A DNA stretch of 64,000 bases from Saccharopolyspora hordei (GTDB lineage Bacteria; Actinomycetota; Actinomycetes; Mycobacteriales; Pseudonocardiaceae). The position numbers were made by a program, and so were the translations under genes. The stretch is taken from the NCBI RefSeq assembly GCF_013410345.1, contig NZ_JACCFJ010000001.1, forward strand, positions 2,517,001 to 2,581,000, read 5' to 3'. This document shows positions 28,009-36,663 of the stretch, in pieces (the first letter of the stretch is position 1; every line of letters begins with the position of its first letter). The notes under the pieces were generated by a model. The model searched no databases. It was not told the DNA's origin and saw only the letters and a program-made list of their open reading frames with translations.

Positions 28009-28812
28009 ATGACTGTTGTGGAGTCCATGACGATCCCGGTCCCCGGCGGCGAGCTCTACGCCGAGGTGGTCGGCTCCGGTCCGCCCGTGGTGCTGCTGCA
28101 CGCCGGCTTCCTCGGCGTGCAGATGTGGGACGAGCAGCTCGAGCTCGCCGCCGAGCACCAGCTGGTCCGCTACGAGGCGCGCTCGCACGGGCGCTCCAGC
28201 ACGGCGATGCGCGACCACCACCCCTCCGAGGACCTGCGGGCGGTGCTGGACCACCTCGGGCTCGAGCGGGTCTCGCTGGTGGGCAACTCGATGGGCGGCG
28301 GCACGTCGTTGACGTTCGCGCTCCTGCACCCGGACCGGGTGGACCGGATGGTGCTGTTCGGCCCGGGCGTCCCGCCGGTGGAGTTCCGCGACCCGTTCAT
28401 CCTCGAGCACCACCGGGAGGAGGAAGCCGCGAAGCGGGCGATGGACGCCGACCGCTTCCTCGACAACGCGCTGGAGTACGCGGTGGACGGGCCGCACCGC
28501 CGGCCCGACCAGGTGGACCCGGAGGTCCGGCGGCGGTGCCGGGAGATGGCCGCGACGACGGTGCTGAACCACCACACCGCGACCGGGCGCCTCCTCGAGG
28601 TCGACGTGCGCAGCCGGCTGGAGGAGATCGCCGCGCCCACCGTCCTGGTGGTCGGTGAGCTCGAGTCCAGCGACCTGCACCGGATGGCCCGGGAAGCGGC
28701 GCGGCGGATGCCGCACGCGGAGCTGGTCGAGTTCGGCGGCTGCGGGCACATGACGAACATGGAGGACCCGCAGCGCGCCAACGACCTCATCCGGCGGCAC
28801 CTGGCCGGCTGA
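28009..28812 (+). CDS. Alpha/beta-fold hydrolase
   Basis: A 267-residue alpha/beta hydrolase. [18 protein letters not shown] is the oxyanion-hole strand, [12 protein letters not shown] holds the nucleophile Ser (GNSMGG), the acid lies around [10 protein letters not shown] and the His in [12 protein letters not shown]. The substrate is unknown. Three in-frame starts compete: TTG 28000, which would be leaderless from the CATTAT element, ATG 28009 and ATG 28027 (MTIPVPGG). I choose 28009 without a ribosome site to support it. Divergent from and presumably controlled by the MarR protein. Confidence 0.82.
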   Translation: MTVVESMTIPVPGGELYAEVVGSGPPVVLLHAGFLGVQMWDEQLELAAEHQLVRYEARSHGRSSTAMRDHHPSEDLRAVLDHLGLERVSLVGNSMGGGTSLTFALLHPDRVDRMVLFGPGVPPVEFRDPFILEHHREEEAAKRAMDADRFLDNALEYAVDGPHRRPDQVDPEVRRRCREMAATTVLNHHTATGRLLEVDVRSRLEEIAAPTVLVVGELESSDLHRMAREAARRMPHAELVEFGGCGHMTNMEDPQRANDLIRRHLAG

Positions 28813-28871
28813 CCCCGGATCGCCGGTGTGGTGTTGGTCGCGCTGCCGCGCGCGCCGAGGCTACCGGTGGG

Positions 28872-28877
28872 TAGGCT
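28872..28877 (+). promoter_or_regulatory. Candidate -10 element of the rraA-like gene
   Basis: TAGGCT ends 32 nt before the ATG at 28910, leaving a leader with GGAGG at 28901-28905. Confidence 0.4.
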
Positions 28878-28909
28878 CGCGGTCCACGGAGCGCGACCTG
28901 GGAGGATGC

Positions 28910-29383
28910 ATGACTCTGGCGACGGCAGACCTCGCGGACCGGGAAGGCCCCGAGGTGCGCAGCTGCGACGTGCAGTTCCGCACGATCGGCGGACGCGCGG
29001 CCTTCGAGGGGCGGATCCGCACCGTCACGTGCTTCCAGGACAACGCCCTGCTCAAGGAGGTCCTCTCCACGCCCGGCGAGGGCCAGGTGCTGGTGATCGA
29101 CGGCCAGGGCTCGGTGCACACGGCGCTCATCGGCGACGTCATCGCCGAGCTCGGCCGGTCCAACGGCTGGAGCGGGGTCATCGTCAACGGCGCGGTGCGC
29201 GACTCCGCGGTGCTGGCCGAGATGGACTTCGGGGTCAAGGCGCTGGGCACCAACCCGCGCAAGAGCACCAAGACCGGCGAAGGTGTGGTGGACGAGGTCG
29301 TCGAGCTCGGCGGCGTCCAGTTCGTCCCCGGTGAGTACGTGGTGGCCGACCACGACGGCGTCGTGGTGGTCGCCAACCCGTGA
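28910..29383 (+). CDS. rraA: RraA-family protein
   Basis: A 157-residue protein of the RraA/HMG-aldolase family. Members either inhibit RNase E or act as class II 4-hydroxy-4-methyl-2-oxoglutarate aldolases. [28 protein letters not shown] contains the GD and RD residues that bind substrate or metal in the aldolases; [14 protein letters not shown] and [12 protein letters not shown] are further family blocks. RNase E control and aldolase activity cannot be told apart here. ATG 28910 follows GGAGG. Confidence 0.85.
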   Translation: MTLATADLADREGPEVRSCDVQFRTIGGRAAFEGRIRTVTCFQDNALLKEVLSTPGEGQVLVIDGQGSVHTALIGDVIAELGRSNGWSGVIVNGAVRDSAVLAEMDFGVKALGTNPRKSTKTGEGVVDEVVELGGVQFVPGEYVVADHDGVVVVANP

Positions 29384-29389
29384 GGCCGG

Positions 29390-30601
29390 TCAGCGGGTGT
29401 AGTGCTCGGTGACCACCCGCTGCATCGCTTCGGCGGCGTTGCTGGTCAGCGACGTCGCGCTGAAGTAGATGTCGCCCCGGACGCCCGGGTGCTGGGCGTT
29501 GAGGGCCAGGTGCGCGGAGAGCTCGCCCGGGTCGGTCCAGCCCTCCTGGCCGACCCGGTAGGCGCCCTGCCCGATGTAGAGGTCCACGCCGGTGCCCCGC
29601 ACCGTCTCGGACCACCACGGCACCAGCTTGGCGTAGTCGGCGGCGGGGTGGCCGATCGGCCAGTAGACCTGCGGCGCGATGTAGTCGACCCAGCCCTTCT
29701 CGACCCACCCGCGGGTGTCGGCGTACAGCGCCGAGTACGACTCCAGGCCGCTGGTGTCCGAGCCCCGCGGGTCGCTGGAGGCGTTGCGCCAGATGCCGAA
29801 CGGGCTGATGCCGAACCGCACGTGCGGCTTCACCGCGTGCACCCGGGCGTCCAGACCGGCCACCAGCTGGTCGACGTTGTGCCGGCGCCAGTCCTCGATG
29901 CTGGCGAACCCCCGGCCGTGCTGGGCGAAGGTGTCCTGGTCCGGGAGCTGCTCGCCCTCGACGGGGTAGGGGTAGAAGTAGTCGTCCAGGTGCACGCCGT
30001 CGACGTCGTAGTTCCGCACCGCGTGCATGATCGCCTCGGTGACGAACTCCCGCGCCTCGGGCACGCCGGGGTCGAAGTACAGCTTGCCGCCGTAGGCGAA
30101 CGTCCACTCCGGGTGCTGCCGCGCCGGGTGCTCCGGCACCAGCTGCTGCGGGTCGGCCTGCATGCTCACCCGGTACGGGTTGAACCACGCGTGGAACTCC
30201 AGTCCGCGCTGGTGCGCCTCGTCGACGAGGAACCGCAGCGGGTCGTAGCCGGGGTCCTCGCCCTGCTCCCCGGTCAGCCAGTGCGACCACGGCTCGTGCG
30301 GCGACGGCCAGAACGCGTCCGCGGTGGGCCGGACCTGCACGAACACCGCGTTGAGCCCGCGGTCCACGGCCTGGTCGAGCAGCGTGCGGTACTCGGTCTG
30401 CTGCTGGGCGGCGGACAGCCCCGGCCTGCTCGGCCAGTCGATGGTGTCCACGGAGGCGATCCACACGCCGCGCATCGCCGTGCTGGGCTTCCCGGCCGCC
30501 GCGCCGGTGGTGCCGATGAGGGTCAGCAGTGCCGCCACCAACCCCAGCGCCAGGACCAGCACGTCGGCCCGGATCCGGCGCAGTGCCTGCGTTCGAGTCA
30601 A
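29390..30601 (-). CDS. Secreted family-10-like glycosyl hydrolase (GHL10)
   Basis: A 403-residue exported protein. The N-terminal ADVLVLALGLVAALLTLIG helix followed by AAAGK is a signal peptide or anchor. The GHL10 barrel follows: MRGVWIASVDTIDWPS, NAVFVQVRPTADAFW, FHAWFNPYR, the acidic DGVHLDDYFYPYP and GISPFGIW. Related proteins (YngK-type) are linked to cell-envelope polysaccharides, but the substrate is unproven. TTG 30601 is chosen over GTG 30640 because GGAGG lies 8 nt upstream and a TAACCT -10 (30646-30641) leaves no room for the longer start. Confidence 0.83.
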   Translation of the reverse strand: MTRTQALRRIRADVLVLALGLVAALLTLIGTTGAAAGKPSTAMRGVWIASVDTIDWPSRPGLSAAQQQTEYRTLLDQAVDRGLNAVFVQVRPTADAFWPSPHEPWSHWLTGEQGEDPGYDPLRFLVDEAHQRGLEFHAWFNPYRVSMQADPQQLVPEHPARQHPEWTFAYGGKLYFDPGVPEAREFVTEAIMHAVRNYDVDGVHLDDYFYPYPVEGEQLPDQDTFAQHGRGFASIEDWRRHNVDQLVAGLDARVHAVKPHVRFGISPFGIWRNASSDPRGSDTSGLESYSALYADTRGWVEKGWVDYIAPQVYWPIGHPAADYAKLVPWWSETVRGTGVDLYIGQGAYRVGQEGWTDPGELSAHLALNAQHPGVRGDIYFSATSLTSNAAEAMQRVVTEHYTR

Positions 30602-30640
30602 CCCGCTCGCCTCCGCCGCTCGTCGTCGATCGCGCGGCAC

Positions 30641-30646
30641 AGGTTA
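30641..30646 (-). promoter_or_regulatory. Candidate -10 element of the GHL10 gene
   Basis: TAACCT on the minus strand, about 40 nt upstream of the TTG start. It overlaps the alternative GTG start and so argues for the shorter protein. Confidence 0.4.
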
Positions 30647-30702
30647 CGGTCCGGGCCCGCGCCCCGCTGGCGTGACGCGCGGAATCCACCCGTGGGGTGG
30701 GA

Positions 30703-31980
30703 CTACCGCGCGGTGGCGAGCCGCCGGGTCAGGTGCCGCACCGCTCGATCGCTGTAGGCGGAGGGGATCGTCTCGTTGAGCTGCCGGGCCCGGTCGGCCA
30801 GCGCCGCGGCGCGGTCGACGTCGTGCGCGCGCAGGTGCGCGTCCGCCAGCCAGGTGGTGTAGAGCGCGGTCTCCCGGACCCGGCGGTGGTCGCAGGTCCG
30901 GATCGCGGGGGCCAGGCGCTGCCGGGCCCGGTGGGGCCTGCCCAGCGCGGTGTCGACCCGTCCCACGATGATCTCCATCTCCGCCGGGGTCAGCCAGTAC
31001 ACCCACGGCGGGTCGGGGTCGTCGTCGCGGCGGCGCCCGTACTCGTCCTGGGCGCGCCGGATCGCCGTGGCGGCCTGGGTGTTCTCGCCCGCGGCCGCGT
31101 GCGCCCACGACGCCCGCGCGTGCAGCAGCGCCCGCACGGTGGGGGTGGCGGCACCGCGGTCCAGCCCGTCGATGCGCACCAGCGCCGAGCGGGCCACCTG
31201 CACCGCGTCCCGCGGCCGGCCGAACTGGGTCAGGTGCCCGGCCAGCGCGGACACCACCTGCGCGGTCAGCACCGGGTCGTCCGCGGCGTGCGCGGCCTGG
31301 ATCCCGTTGAGGTAGTAGTGCTCGGCGGCCGCGAGGTGCCCGCCGTCGGCCGTCGACCACCCGGCCAGCTGGCACAGCTCGGCCACGGCCTGCAGCAGGC
31401 CGCGGCCGACGTCCTCGGAGTAGCTCGCGGTGCGCAGCAGGTCCGCGGTGCGGGCGACCTCGCGGCGGATCGTGGTGTGCAGGTCGCCGCCGGCGACGAC
31501 GTCGTCGGCGTGGTGCAGGTAGCGCAACCGGGCCCGGATGCGGTCGAGCGTGGTGTGGCCGATCCGCTGTCCGGTCCCGTCCAGCCGGGCCACCGCGGTC
31601 GGCGGCGGGGTGATCAGCCACTGGCGGGCCACGCGCACCGCGCGGTCGCCGGTCAGCTCCAGGGCGGGGACGTCGTCGGTGAGGCGCGCGGCGAGGCCGT
31701 CGCGCTCCGCCGGTGTCCACACGTCCTTGATCAGCTCGACCGGGTCGAGCGCGGTCGGCTTCCGGGGCGGGACGGGCGCGTCGGGCAGCAGCGCGGCCAG
31801 CTGGTCCAGCGACAGCCCGAGCTCGCGGGCCAGCGCCTCCCGCATCCGCGGCGTGGGGGTGGACGCGCCGCGCTCCCACCGCGCCACGGTGGACACGTCC
31901 ACCCTCAGCCGGTACGCGAGCGTCTCCTGGGTGTGGCCGCGGCTGCGGCGCTGCCGGGCGAGGTCGGACTGGCGTGCCAC
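30703..31980 (-). CDS. XRE-family regulator with TPR-like C-terminus
   Basis: A 425-residue protein. An N-terminal Xre/Cro helix-turn-helix (about 8-55: QRRSRGHTQETLAYRLRVDVSTVARWERG) is joined to a long alpha-helical region with TPR-like repeats (about 200-420), the architecture of actinobacterial regulators that sense peptides or a partner protein. GTG 31980 lies 7 nt downstream of a TACGGT -10, so it is probably leaderless; the frame continues upstream but loses family sequence. Divergent from the broken adenosylhomocysteinase gene. The target is unknown. Confidence 0.82.
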   Translation of the reverse strand: MARQSDLARQRRSRGHTQETLAYRLRVDVSTVARWERGASTPTPRMREALARELGLSLDQLAALLPDAPVPPRKPTALDPVELIKDVWTPAERDGLAARLTDDVPALELTGDRAVRVARQWLITPPPTAVARLDGTGQRIGHTTLDRIRARLRYLHHADDVVAGGDLHTTIRREVARTADLLRTASYSEDVGRGLLQAVAELCQLAGWSTADGGHLAAAEHYYLNGIQAAHAADDPVLTAQVVSALAGHLTQFGRPRDAVQVARSALVRIDGLDRGAATPTVRALLHARASWAHAAAGENTQAATAIRRAQDEYGRRRDDDPDPPWVYWLTPAEMEIIVGRVDTALGRPHRARQRLAPAIRTCDHRRVRETALYTTWLADAHLRAHDVDRAAALADRARQLNETIPSAYSDRAVRHLTRRLATAR

Positions 31981-31987
31981 GCGGGAG

Positions 31988-31993
31988 ACCGTA
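31988..31993 (-). promoter_or_regulatory. -10 element of XRE gene (leaderless)
   Basis: TACGGT on the minus strand, 7 nt upstream of the GTG at 31980. Confidence 0.5.
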
Positions 31994-32122
31994 CGCGGCA
32001 CCCCTGTCCGCCTCCAGCACCTCGCCGCAGGTGCCCGGTCAACGCCCGGTTGCTGCCCTGGTCCGCACCCGGTGGCCGCGGTGCACTCGAACCGTCCGCC
32101 CACGGAGGGGAGGGAGCGACCG

Positions 32123-33377
32123 GTGCCCCTGCTGCGCGACCCGGCGCTCGCCGACGACGGTGCCCGCGAGGTCGAGTTCGCCCACCGCCGGATGCCCGTG
32201 CTCGCCGGGCTCACCGAGCGCTGGGAGCCCGAGGAACTGTTGCGCGGCGCGCGCATCGCCGCCTGCTCGCACGCCACCACCGAGACCGCCAACCTGTGCC
32301 GGGCGCTGGTGGCCGGCAGGCGGTGCCGACGTGGCGCTGTGCGCCTCGCACCCGCTGTCCACGGAGGACGACGTCGCCGCCGCGACCCAGCGCGACCCGG
32401 GTGCGGAGGTCTTCGCGCTGCGGCTGCGACCGGGCCACCTACCACCGGCAGGTCGAGAGCGCGCTCGGCATCGAGCCGACGCTGGTGGTGGACGACGGCG
32501 CCGACCTGACCGCCGCGGTGCACGAGCAGCACCCGGAACTGCTGCCCGCCGTCGTCGGCGGCACCGAGATCACCTCGACCGGCGTGGTCCGAATGCGCAG
32601 CACGGCCGCCGAGGCGGCGCTGCGCTACCCCGCGCTGCCGACGAACGACGCGCTCACCGAGCACCTGTTCGACAACCGCTACGGCACCGGGCAGCACACC
32701 GTCGACGGGATCCTGCGCGCCACCACCGTCCTGCTCGCCGGGGCACCGTGGTGGTGGCCGGCTACGGCTGGTGCGGGCGCGGCGTCGCGGCCCGGGCCCG
32801 CGGCACGGGCGCCGACGTCGTGGTCACCGAGGTGGATCCGGTGCGGGCGCTGGACGCCGAGCTCGACGGCGTGCGGGTGCTGCCGGTGCACCGCGCCGCC
32901 GCCGAAGCGGACCTGGTCGTGACGACCACCGGCAACCGCGACGTGGTCACCGTCGAGCACGTGCGGCGGATGGAGGACGGCGCGATCCTCGCCAGCTCCG
33001 GCCACTTCGACCTGGAGATCGCGGTCGACGACCTGACCCGCACCGCGGTCCGGCGCCGCTTCGTGCGGGAGAACTGCGCGGAGCACACCCTGCCCGAAGG
33101 GCACCGGGTCCTGCTGCTGGCCGAAGGCCGCCTCCCCGGCCAGGCGGCGGCCGAGGCCCACCCCGCCGAGGTGGTGGACATGACCTTCGCGACCCAGGCG
33201 CTGGCGGTCCGGTACCTGGTGGAGAACGCGGGCGAGCTGGACCCGGCGGTGCACCCGGTTCCGAAGGAGATCGAGGACGAGGTCGCGCGGGCCGAGCTGG
33301 CGGCCTACGACGTCACCACCGGCGAGCTCACGCCGCGCCAGCGCGAGTACCTCGCCTCCTGGCGGATCGGCACCTGA
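32123..33377 (+). pseudogene. S-adenosylhomocysteinase-like gene with three frameshifts
   Basis: Reads as an SAH hydrolase only if three frame changes are allowed. Frame A from GTG 32123 gives the N-terminus through ACSHATTETANLCRALVAG. Near 32315-32321 (GGCAGGCGG, +1 or +4) it moves to GADVALCASHPLSTEDDVAAA. Near 32423-32426 (+1) it moves to DRATYHRQVESALG and NRYGTGQHTVDGILRAT. In the G run at 32740-32743 (-1) it moves to VVVAGYGWCGRGVA (NAD loop), HFDLEI and the C-terminus ASWRIGT. It lacks the Lys-Tyr tail of usual bacterial enzymes. A strong ribosome site (GGAGGGGAGGG) remains. Sequencing error is an alternative to decay. Confidence 0.85.
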
Positions 33378-33382
33378 CAGCA

Positions 33383-33424
33383 CGAGGGGCGCCTCCCGGC
33401 TCGTCGTCCGGGAAGCGCCCCTCG
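33383..33424. terminator. 16-bp hairpin between convergent genes
   Basis: CGAGGGGCGC at 33383-33392 pairs with 33415-33424, then after one mismatch TCCCGG pairs with CCGGGA around an 8-nt loop. Serves pgl and the broken gene. Confidence 0.75.
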
Positions 33425-33434
33425 CGGCACTCGA

Positions 33435-34181
33435 TCAGGCCTTGGCAGCTGCCGCGGCGTCGAGCAGCCAGAGCGTCCGGTCCCGGCCGCGCGCCCCGGC
33501 CGCCGGGACCTCCTCCGGCGTCGCGCCGCGCAGCGCCGCCGCCACCGGCTCGGCCTTGGCCTCGCCCGTGGTCATCAACCAGACCTCCGACGCGGCCTGG
33601 ATCGCCGGCAGCGTCAGGGAGATCCGGGTCGGCGGCGGCTTCGGGCAGTCGTGCACGCCCACCACCGTGCGCTCGGTCTCCCGCACGTACGGGGTGTCCG
33701 GGAACAGCGACGCCGTGTGACCCTCCTCGCCGACGCCCAGCAGCAGGACGTCGAAGTGGGGCACCGCGACGCTGCTGCCCTGCGCCGCCCCGGCCGCCAG
33801 CACCTCGGCGTAGCCCGCCGCGGCGGCGTCCGCGTCAGCCCCGTGCTCGCCGTCCGACGGGGCCACCGGGTGCACCCGCTGCGGGTCCACCGCGACGTGG
33901 TCCAGCAGGGCCTCGCGCGCCTGGGTCTCGTTGCGCTCCGGGTCGCCGGCCGGCAGGAACCGTTCGTCGCCCCAGTAGACGTCCACCCTGGACCAGTCCA
34001 CCGCGTCGCGGGCGGGGGAGCGGCGGACCTGCTCCAGCACGCCGATCCCGGTGCGGCCGCCGGTGAGCACCACCGACGCCTCGCCGCGCTCGGCCTGGGC
34101 GTCCACCAGCTTGGTGATCAGCCGCGCCGCGGCGGCCGCCGCCAGCAGCTCGCCGGACGCGTGCACCACCACGCGGCTCAC
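33435..34181 (-). CDS. pgl: 6-phosphogluconolactonase
   Basis: Hydrolyses 6-phosphogluconolactone, the second step of the oxidative pentose phosphate pathway. The 248-residue protein of the NagB/DevB family shows SVVLTGGRTGIGVLEQV, VDVYWGDERFLPAGDPERN, HFDVLLLGVGEEGHTASLFP and ISLTLPAI. The GTG overlaps the opcA stop (GTGA), so it is the last gene of pgi-zwf-opcA-pgl. Ends near a hairpin. Confidence 0.95.
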   Translation of the reverse strand: MSRVVVHASGELLAAAAAARLITKLVDAQAERGEASVVLTGGRTGIGVLEQVRRSPARDAVDWSRVDVYWGDERFLPAGDPERNETQAREALLDHVAVDPQRVHPVAPSDGEHGADADAAAAGYAEVLAAGAAQGSSVAVPHFDVLLLGVGEEGHTASLFPDTPYVRETERTVVGVHDCPKPPPTRISLTLPAIQAASEVWLMTTGEAKAEPVAAALRGATPEEVPAAGARGRDRTLWLLDAAAAAKA

Positions 34182-35128
34182 GACTCGGCCACCTCCTGCT
34201 CCTCCGGCTCGTCGCGGATGATGTCCTTCAGCCCCGCCAGGGTGGCCTCGTAGATCTCGTCCGGGTCGAGGCGGCGCAGCTCCTCGATGAGGCAGTCGTG
34301 CACCTGGCGGCGGTGCAGCGACACCCGGCGTTCCGGCTGGCCCGGCTGGGTCAGGGTGCCGATCTTGCCGTCCGGGCGGACGATCTCGACGTTGCCCGAC
34401 GGCCGCTCCAGCACCGCCGAGACGATGCCCGGCCCGCGCGGGTGCGACACCCGGCGCACCGGGATCTCCAGGTAGCTGGCCAGCCACGCGGCCAGCAGGT
34501 CGGTCGACGGGGAGTCCGCCGCACCGGTCACCGTCGCCGACGTGACGGCCTCGTGCGGCGGCAGGTCCATCGCCGCCGCCAGCATCGCGCGCCACGAGGT
34601 CAGCCGCGTCCACGCCAGGTCCGTGTCGCCCTCGGCGTAGGACCGGACGCGCTTCTGCAGCGCCGCGATCGGGTCCGCCTCGTTGGCCGCGTCGGTGATC
34701 CGCCGGTGCGACAGCGCACCGATCGGGTCCTTCGCCGGGTTGTCCGGAGCGTCGGTGGGCCACCACGCCACCACCGGGGCGTCCGGCAGCAGCAGCGGGA
34801 CCACCGAGCCCGCGCCCTCGTCGGCCAGCGGCCCGTACAGCCGCAGCACGATGACCTCGGACGCGCCCGCGTCACCGCCGATGCGGATCTGGGCGTCGAG
34901 CCGCGGCGCGGCCTGCTTGGCCCCGCGGGCCACCACGATCACCCGGCACGGGTGCTCCCGGCTGGCGTCGTTGGCGGCCTGGATGGCCTTCTCCACCTCG
35001 GTGCCGTCGCCGGTGACCACCACCAGCGTCAGCACGCGACCCAGCGCGACCGCACCGCCGGTCTCGCGCAGCTCCACCAGCTTCTTGTTGACCTGCGAGG
35101 TCGTGGTGGACGGCAGGTCGATGATCAC
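34178..35128 (-). CDS. opcA: Glucose-6-phosphate dehydrogenase assembly protein OpcA
   Basis: A 316-residue OpcA-family protein needed for active G6PDH in cyanobacteria and many actinobacteria. IIDLPSTTTSQVNKKLVELRE is the conserved opening; RVIVVARG, SEVIVLRLYGPLADEGAGSVVPLLLPDAPVVAWWP and AWTRLTSWRAMLA are internal family blocks. GTG 35128 follows GGAGG; it overlaps zwf upstream and pgl downstream by GTGA. Redox control known for cyanobacterial OpcA is not visible here. Confidence 0.95.
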   Translation of the reverse strand: MIIDLPSTTTSQVNKKLVELRETGGAVALGRVLTLVVVTGDGTEVEKAIQAANDASREHPCRVIVVARGAKQAAPRLDAQIRIGGDAGASEVIVLRLYGPLADEGAGSVVPLLLPDAPVVAWWPTDAPDNPAKDPIGALSHRRITDAANEADPIAALQKRVRSYAEGDTDLAWTRLTSWRAMLAAAMDLPPHEAVTSATVTGAADSPSTDLLAAWLASYLEIPVRRVSHPRGPGIVSAVLERPSGNVEIVRPDGKIGTLTQPGQPERRVSLHRRQVHDCLIEELRRLDPDEIYEATLAGLKDIIRDEPEEQEVAES

Positions 35129-36663
35129 GGTCGCCTCCAAGCGCGTCCGGTGCGGGCCAGCACGGCGTCGGCCGACGGCGGACCCCAGGTGCCCGCCTTG
35201 TACGGCTGCGGCTTGCCGTGCGAGGCCCAGTAGTCCAGCACCGGGTCGAGGATCTTCCAGGACAGTTCGACTTCTTCGTTGACCGGGAACAGCGACGGCT
35301 CGCCCAGCAGCACGTCCAGGATCAACCGCTCGTAGGCCTCGGGCGAGGACTCGGTGAAGGCGTGCCCGTACCCGAAGTCCATGGTCACGTCGCGCACCTC
35401 CATCGAGGTGCCCGGCACCTTCGCGCCGAAGCGCATGGTCACGCCCTCGTCCGGCTGCACCCGGATCACCAGGGCGTTCTGCCCCAGCTCCTCGGTCATC
35501 GTGCTGTCGAACGGCAGGTGCGGCGCTCGCTTGAACACCACCGCGATCTCGGTGACCCGGCGGCCCAGCCGCTTGCCGGTGCGCAGGTAGAACGGCACGC
35601 CGGCCCACCGGCGGCTCTCCACCTCGAGGGTGATCGCCGCGTAGGTCTCGGTGGTCGAGTCGGAGGCGAACCCGCCCTCCTCGTGCAGCCCCGGCACCAG
35701 CGAACCGCCCTGCCAGCCACCGGTGTACTGACCGCGCGCGGTGGTCTGGTCGAACGGGCCGACCGGCTTGGTCGCCGAGAGCACCTTCACCTTCTCCGCG
35801 CGCAGGTCCTGCGGGGAGAACGAGACCGGCTCCTCCATCGCGGTCAGCGCCATCAGCTGCAGCAGGTGGTTCTGGATCACGTCCCGGGCCGCGCCGATGC
35901 CGTCGTAGTAGCCCGCGCGACCGCCCAGGCCGATGTCCTCGGCCATGGTGATCTGCACGTGGTCCACGTAGTGGGCGTTCCAGATCGGCTCGAACAGCTG
36001 GTTCGCGAAGCGCAGCGCCAGGATGTTCTGCACCGTCTCCTTGCCGAGGTAGTGGTCGATGCGGAACACCGACTCCTCGGGGAACACCTCGTTGACGATG
36101 CGGTTGAGGTGCTTGGCGCTCTCCAGGTCGTGGCCGAACGGCTTCTCGATGACCACCCGCCGCCAGCTGTCGCCGGACTGGTCGGTCAGCCCGGAGCGGG
36201 ACAGCTGCTTGAGCACCGTCGGGAACGCCGACGGCGGCACCGAGAGGTAGAAGGCGTGGTTGCCGCCCGTGCCGCGCTCGGCGTCGAGCTGCTTGACGGT
36301 CGCGGCGAGCCGGTCGAAGGCCTCGTCGTCGTCGAAGGAGCCCGGCACGAACCGGATCCCCTCAGCCAGCCGGTCCCACACGCTCTGGTGGAACGGGGTC
36401 CGCGCGTGCTCCTTGACCGCCTCGTAGACGACCTGGCCGAAGTCCTGGTCGGCCCAGTCGCGCCGGGCGAAGCCGGTCAGCGCGAAGCCCGGCGGCAGCA
36501 GACCCCGGTTGGCCAGGTCGTAGATGGCCGGCATCAGCTTCTTGCGGGACAGGTCACCGGTCACCCCGAAGATCGTCAGACCGCACGGTCCGGCGATCCG
36601 GGGCAGCCGCTTGTCCCGCGGGTCCCGCAGCGGGTTCTGCCACTGCTGGTCGGGCGGGGTCAC
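35125..36663 (-). CDS. zwf: Glucose-6-phosphate dehydrogenase
   Basis: Oxidises glucose 6-phosphate with NADP. It has 512 residues, with the dinucleotide loop IFGVTGDLSRKKLMPAIYDL, substrate motif RIDHYLGKE (catalytic His region), VIEKPFGHD and the C-terminal WGPPSADAVL. GTG 36663 overlaps the pgi stop and its own stop overlaps opcA, so pgi-zwf-opcA-pgl are translationally chained. Confidence 0.97.
   Translation of the reverse strand: MTPPDQQWQNPLRDPRDKRLPRIAGPCGLTIFGVTGDLSRKKLMPAIYDLANRGLLPPGFALTGFARRDWADQDFGQVVYEAVKEHARTPFHQSVWDRLAEGIRFVPGSFDDDEAFDRLAATVKQLDAERGTGGNHAFYLSVPPSAFPTVLKQLSRSGLTDQSGDSWRRVVIEKPFGHDLESAKHLNRIVNEVFPEESVFRIDHYLGKETVQNILALRFANQLFEPIWNAHYVDHVQITMAEDIGLGGRAGYYDGIGAARDVIQNHLLQLMALTAMEEPVSFSPQDLRAEKVKVLSATKPVGPFDQTTARGQYTGGWQGGSLVPGLHEEGGFASDSTTETYAAITLEVESRRWAGVPFYLRTGKRLGRRVTEIAVVFKRAPHLPFDSTMTEELGQNALVIRVQPDEGVTMRFGAKVPGTSMEVRDVTMDFGYGHAFTESSPEAYERLILDVLLGEPSLFPVNEEVELSWKILDPVLDYWASHGKPQPYKAGTWGPPSADAVLARTGRAWRRP

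Noticed and set aside
31981..32122. SAH riboswitch before the adenosylhomocysteinase gene
   Set aside because: Only a small GCACCT/AGGTGC hairpin is visible; the conserved SAH-riboswitch core could not be found.
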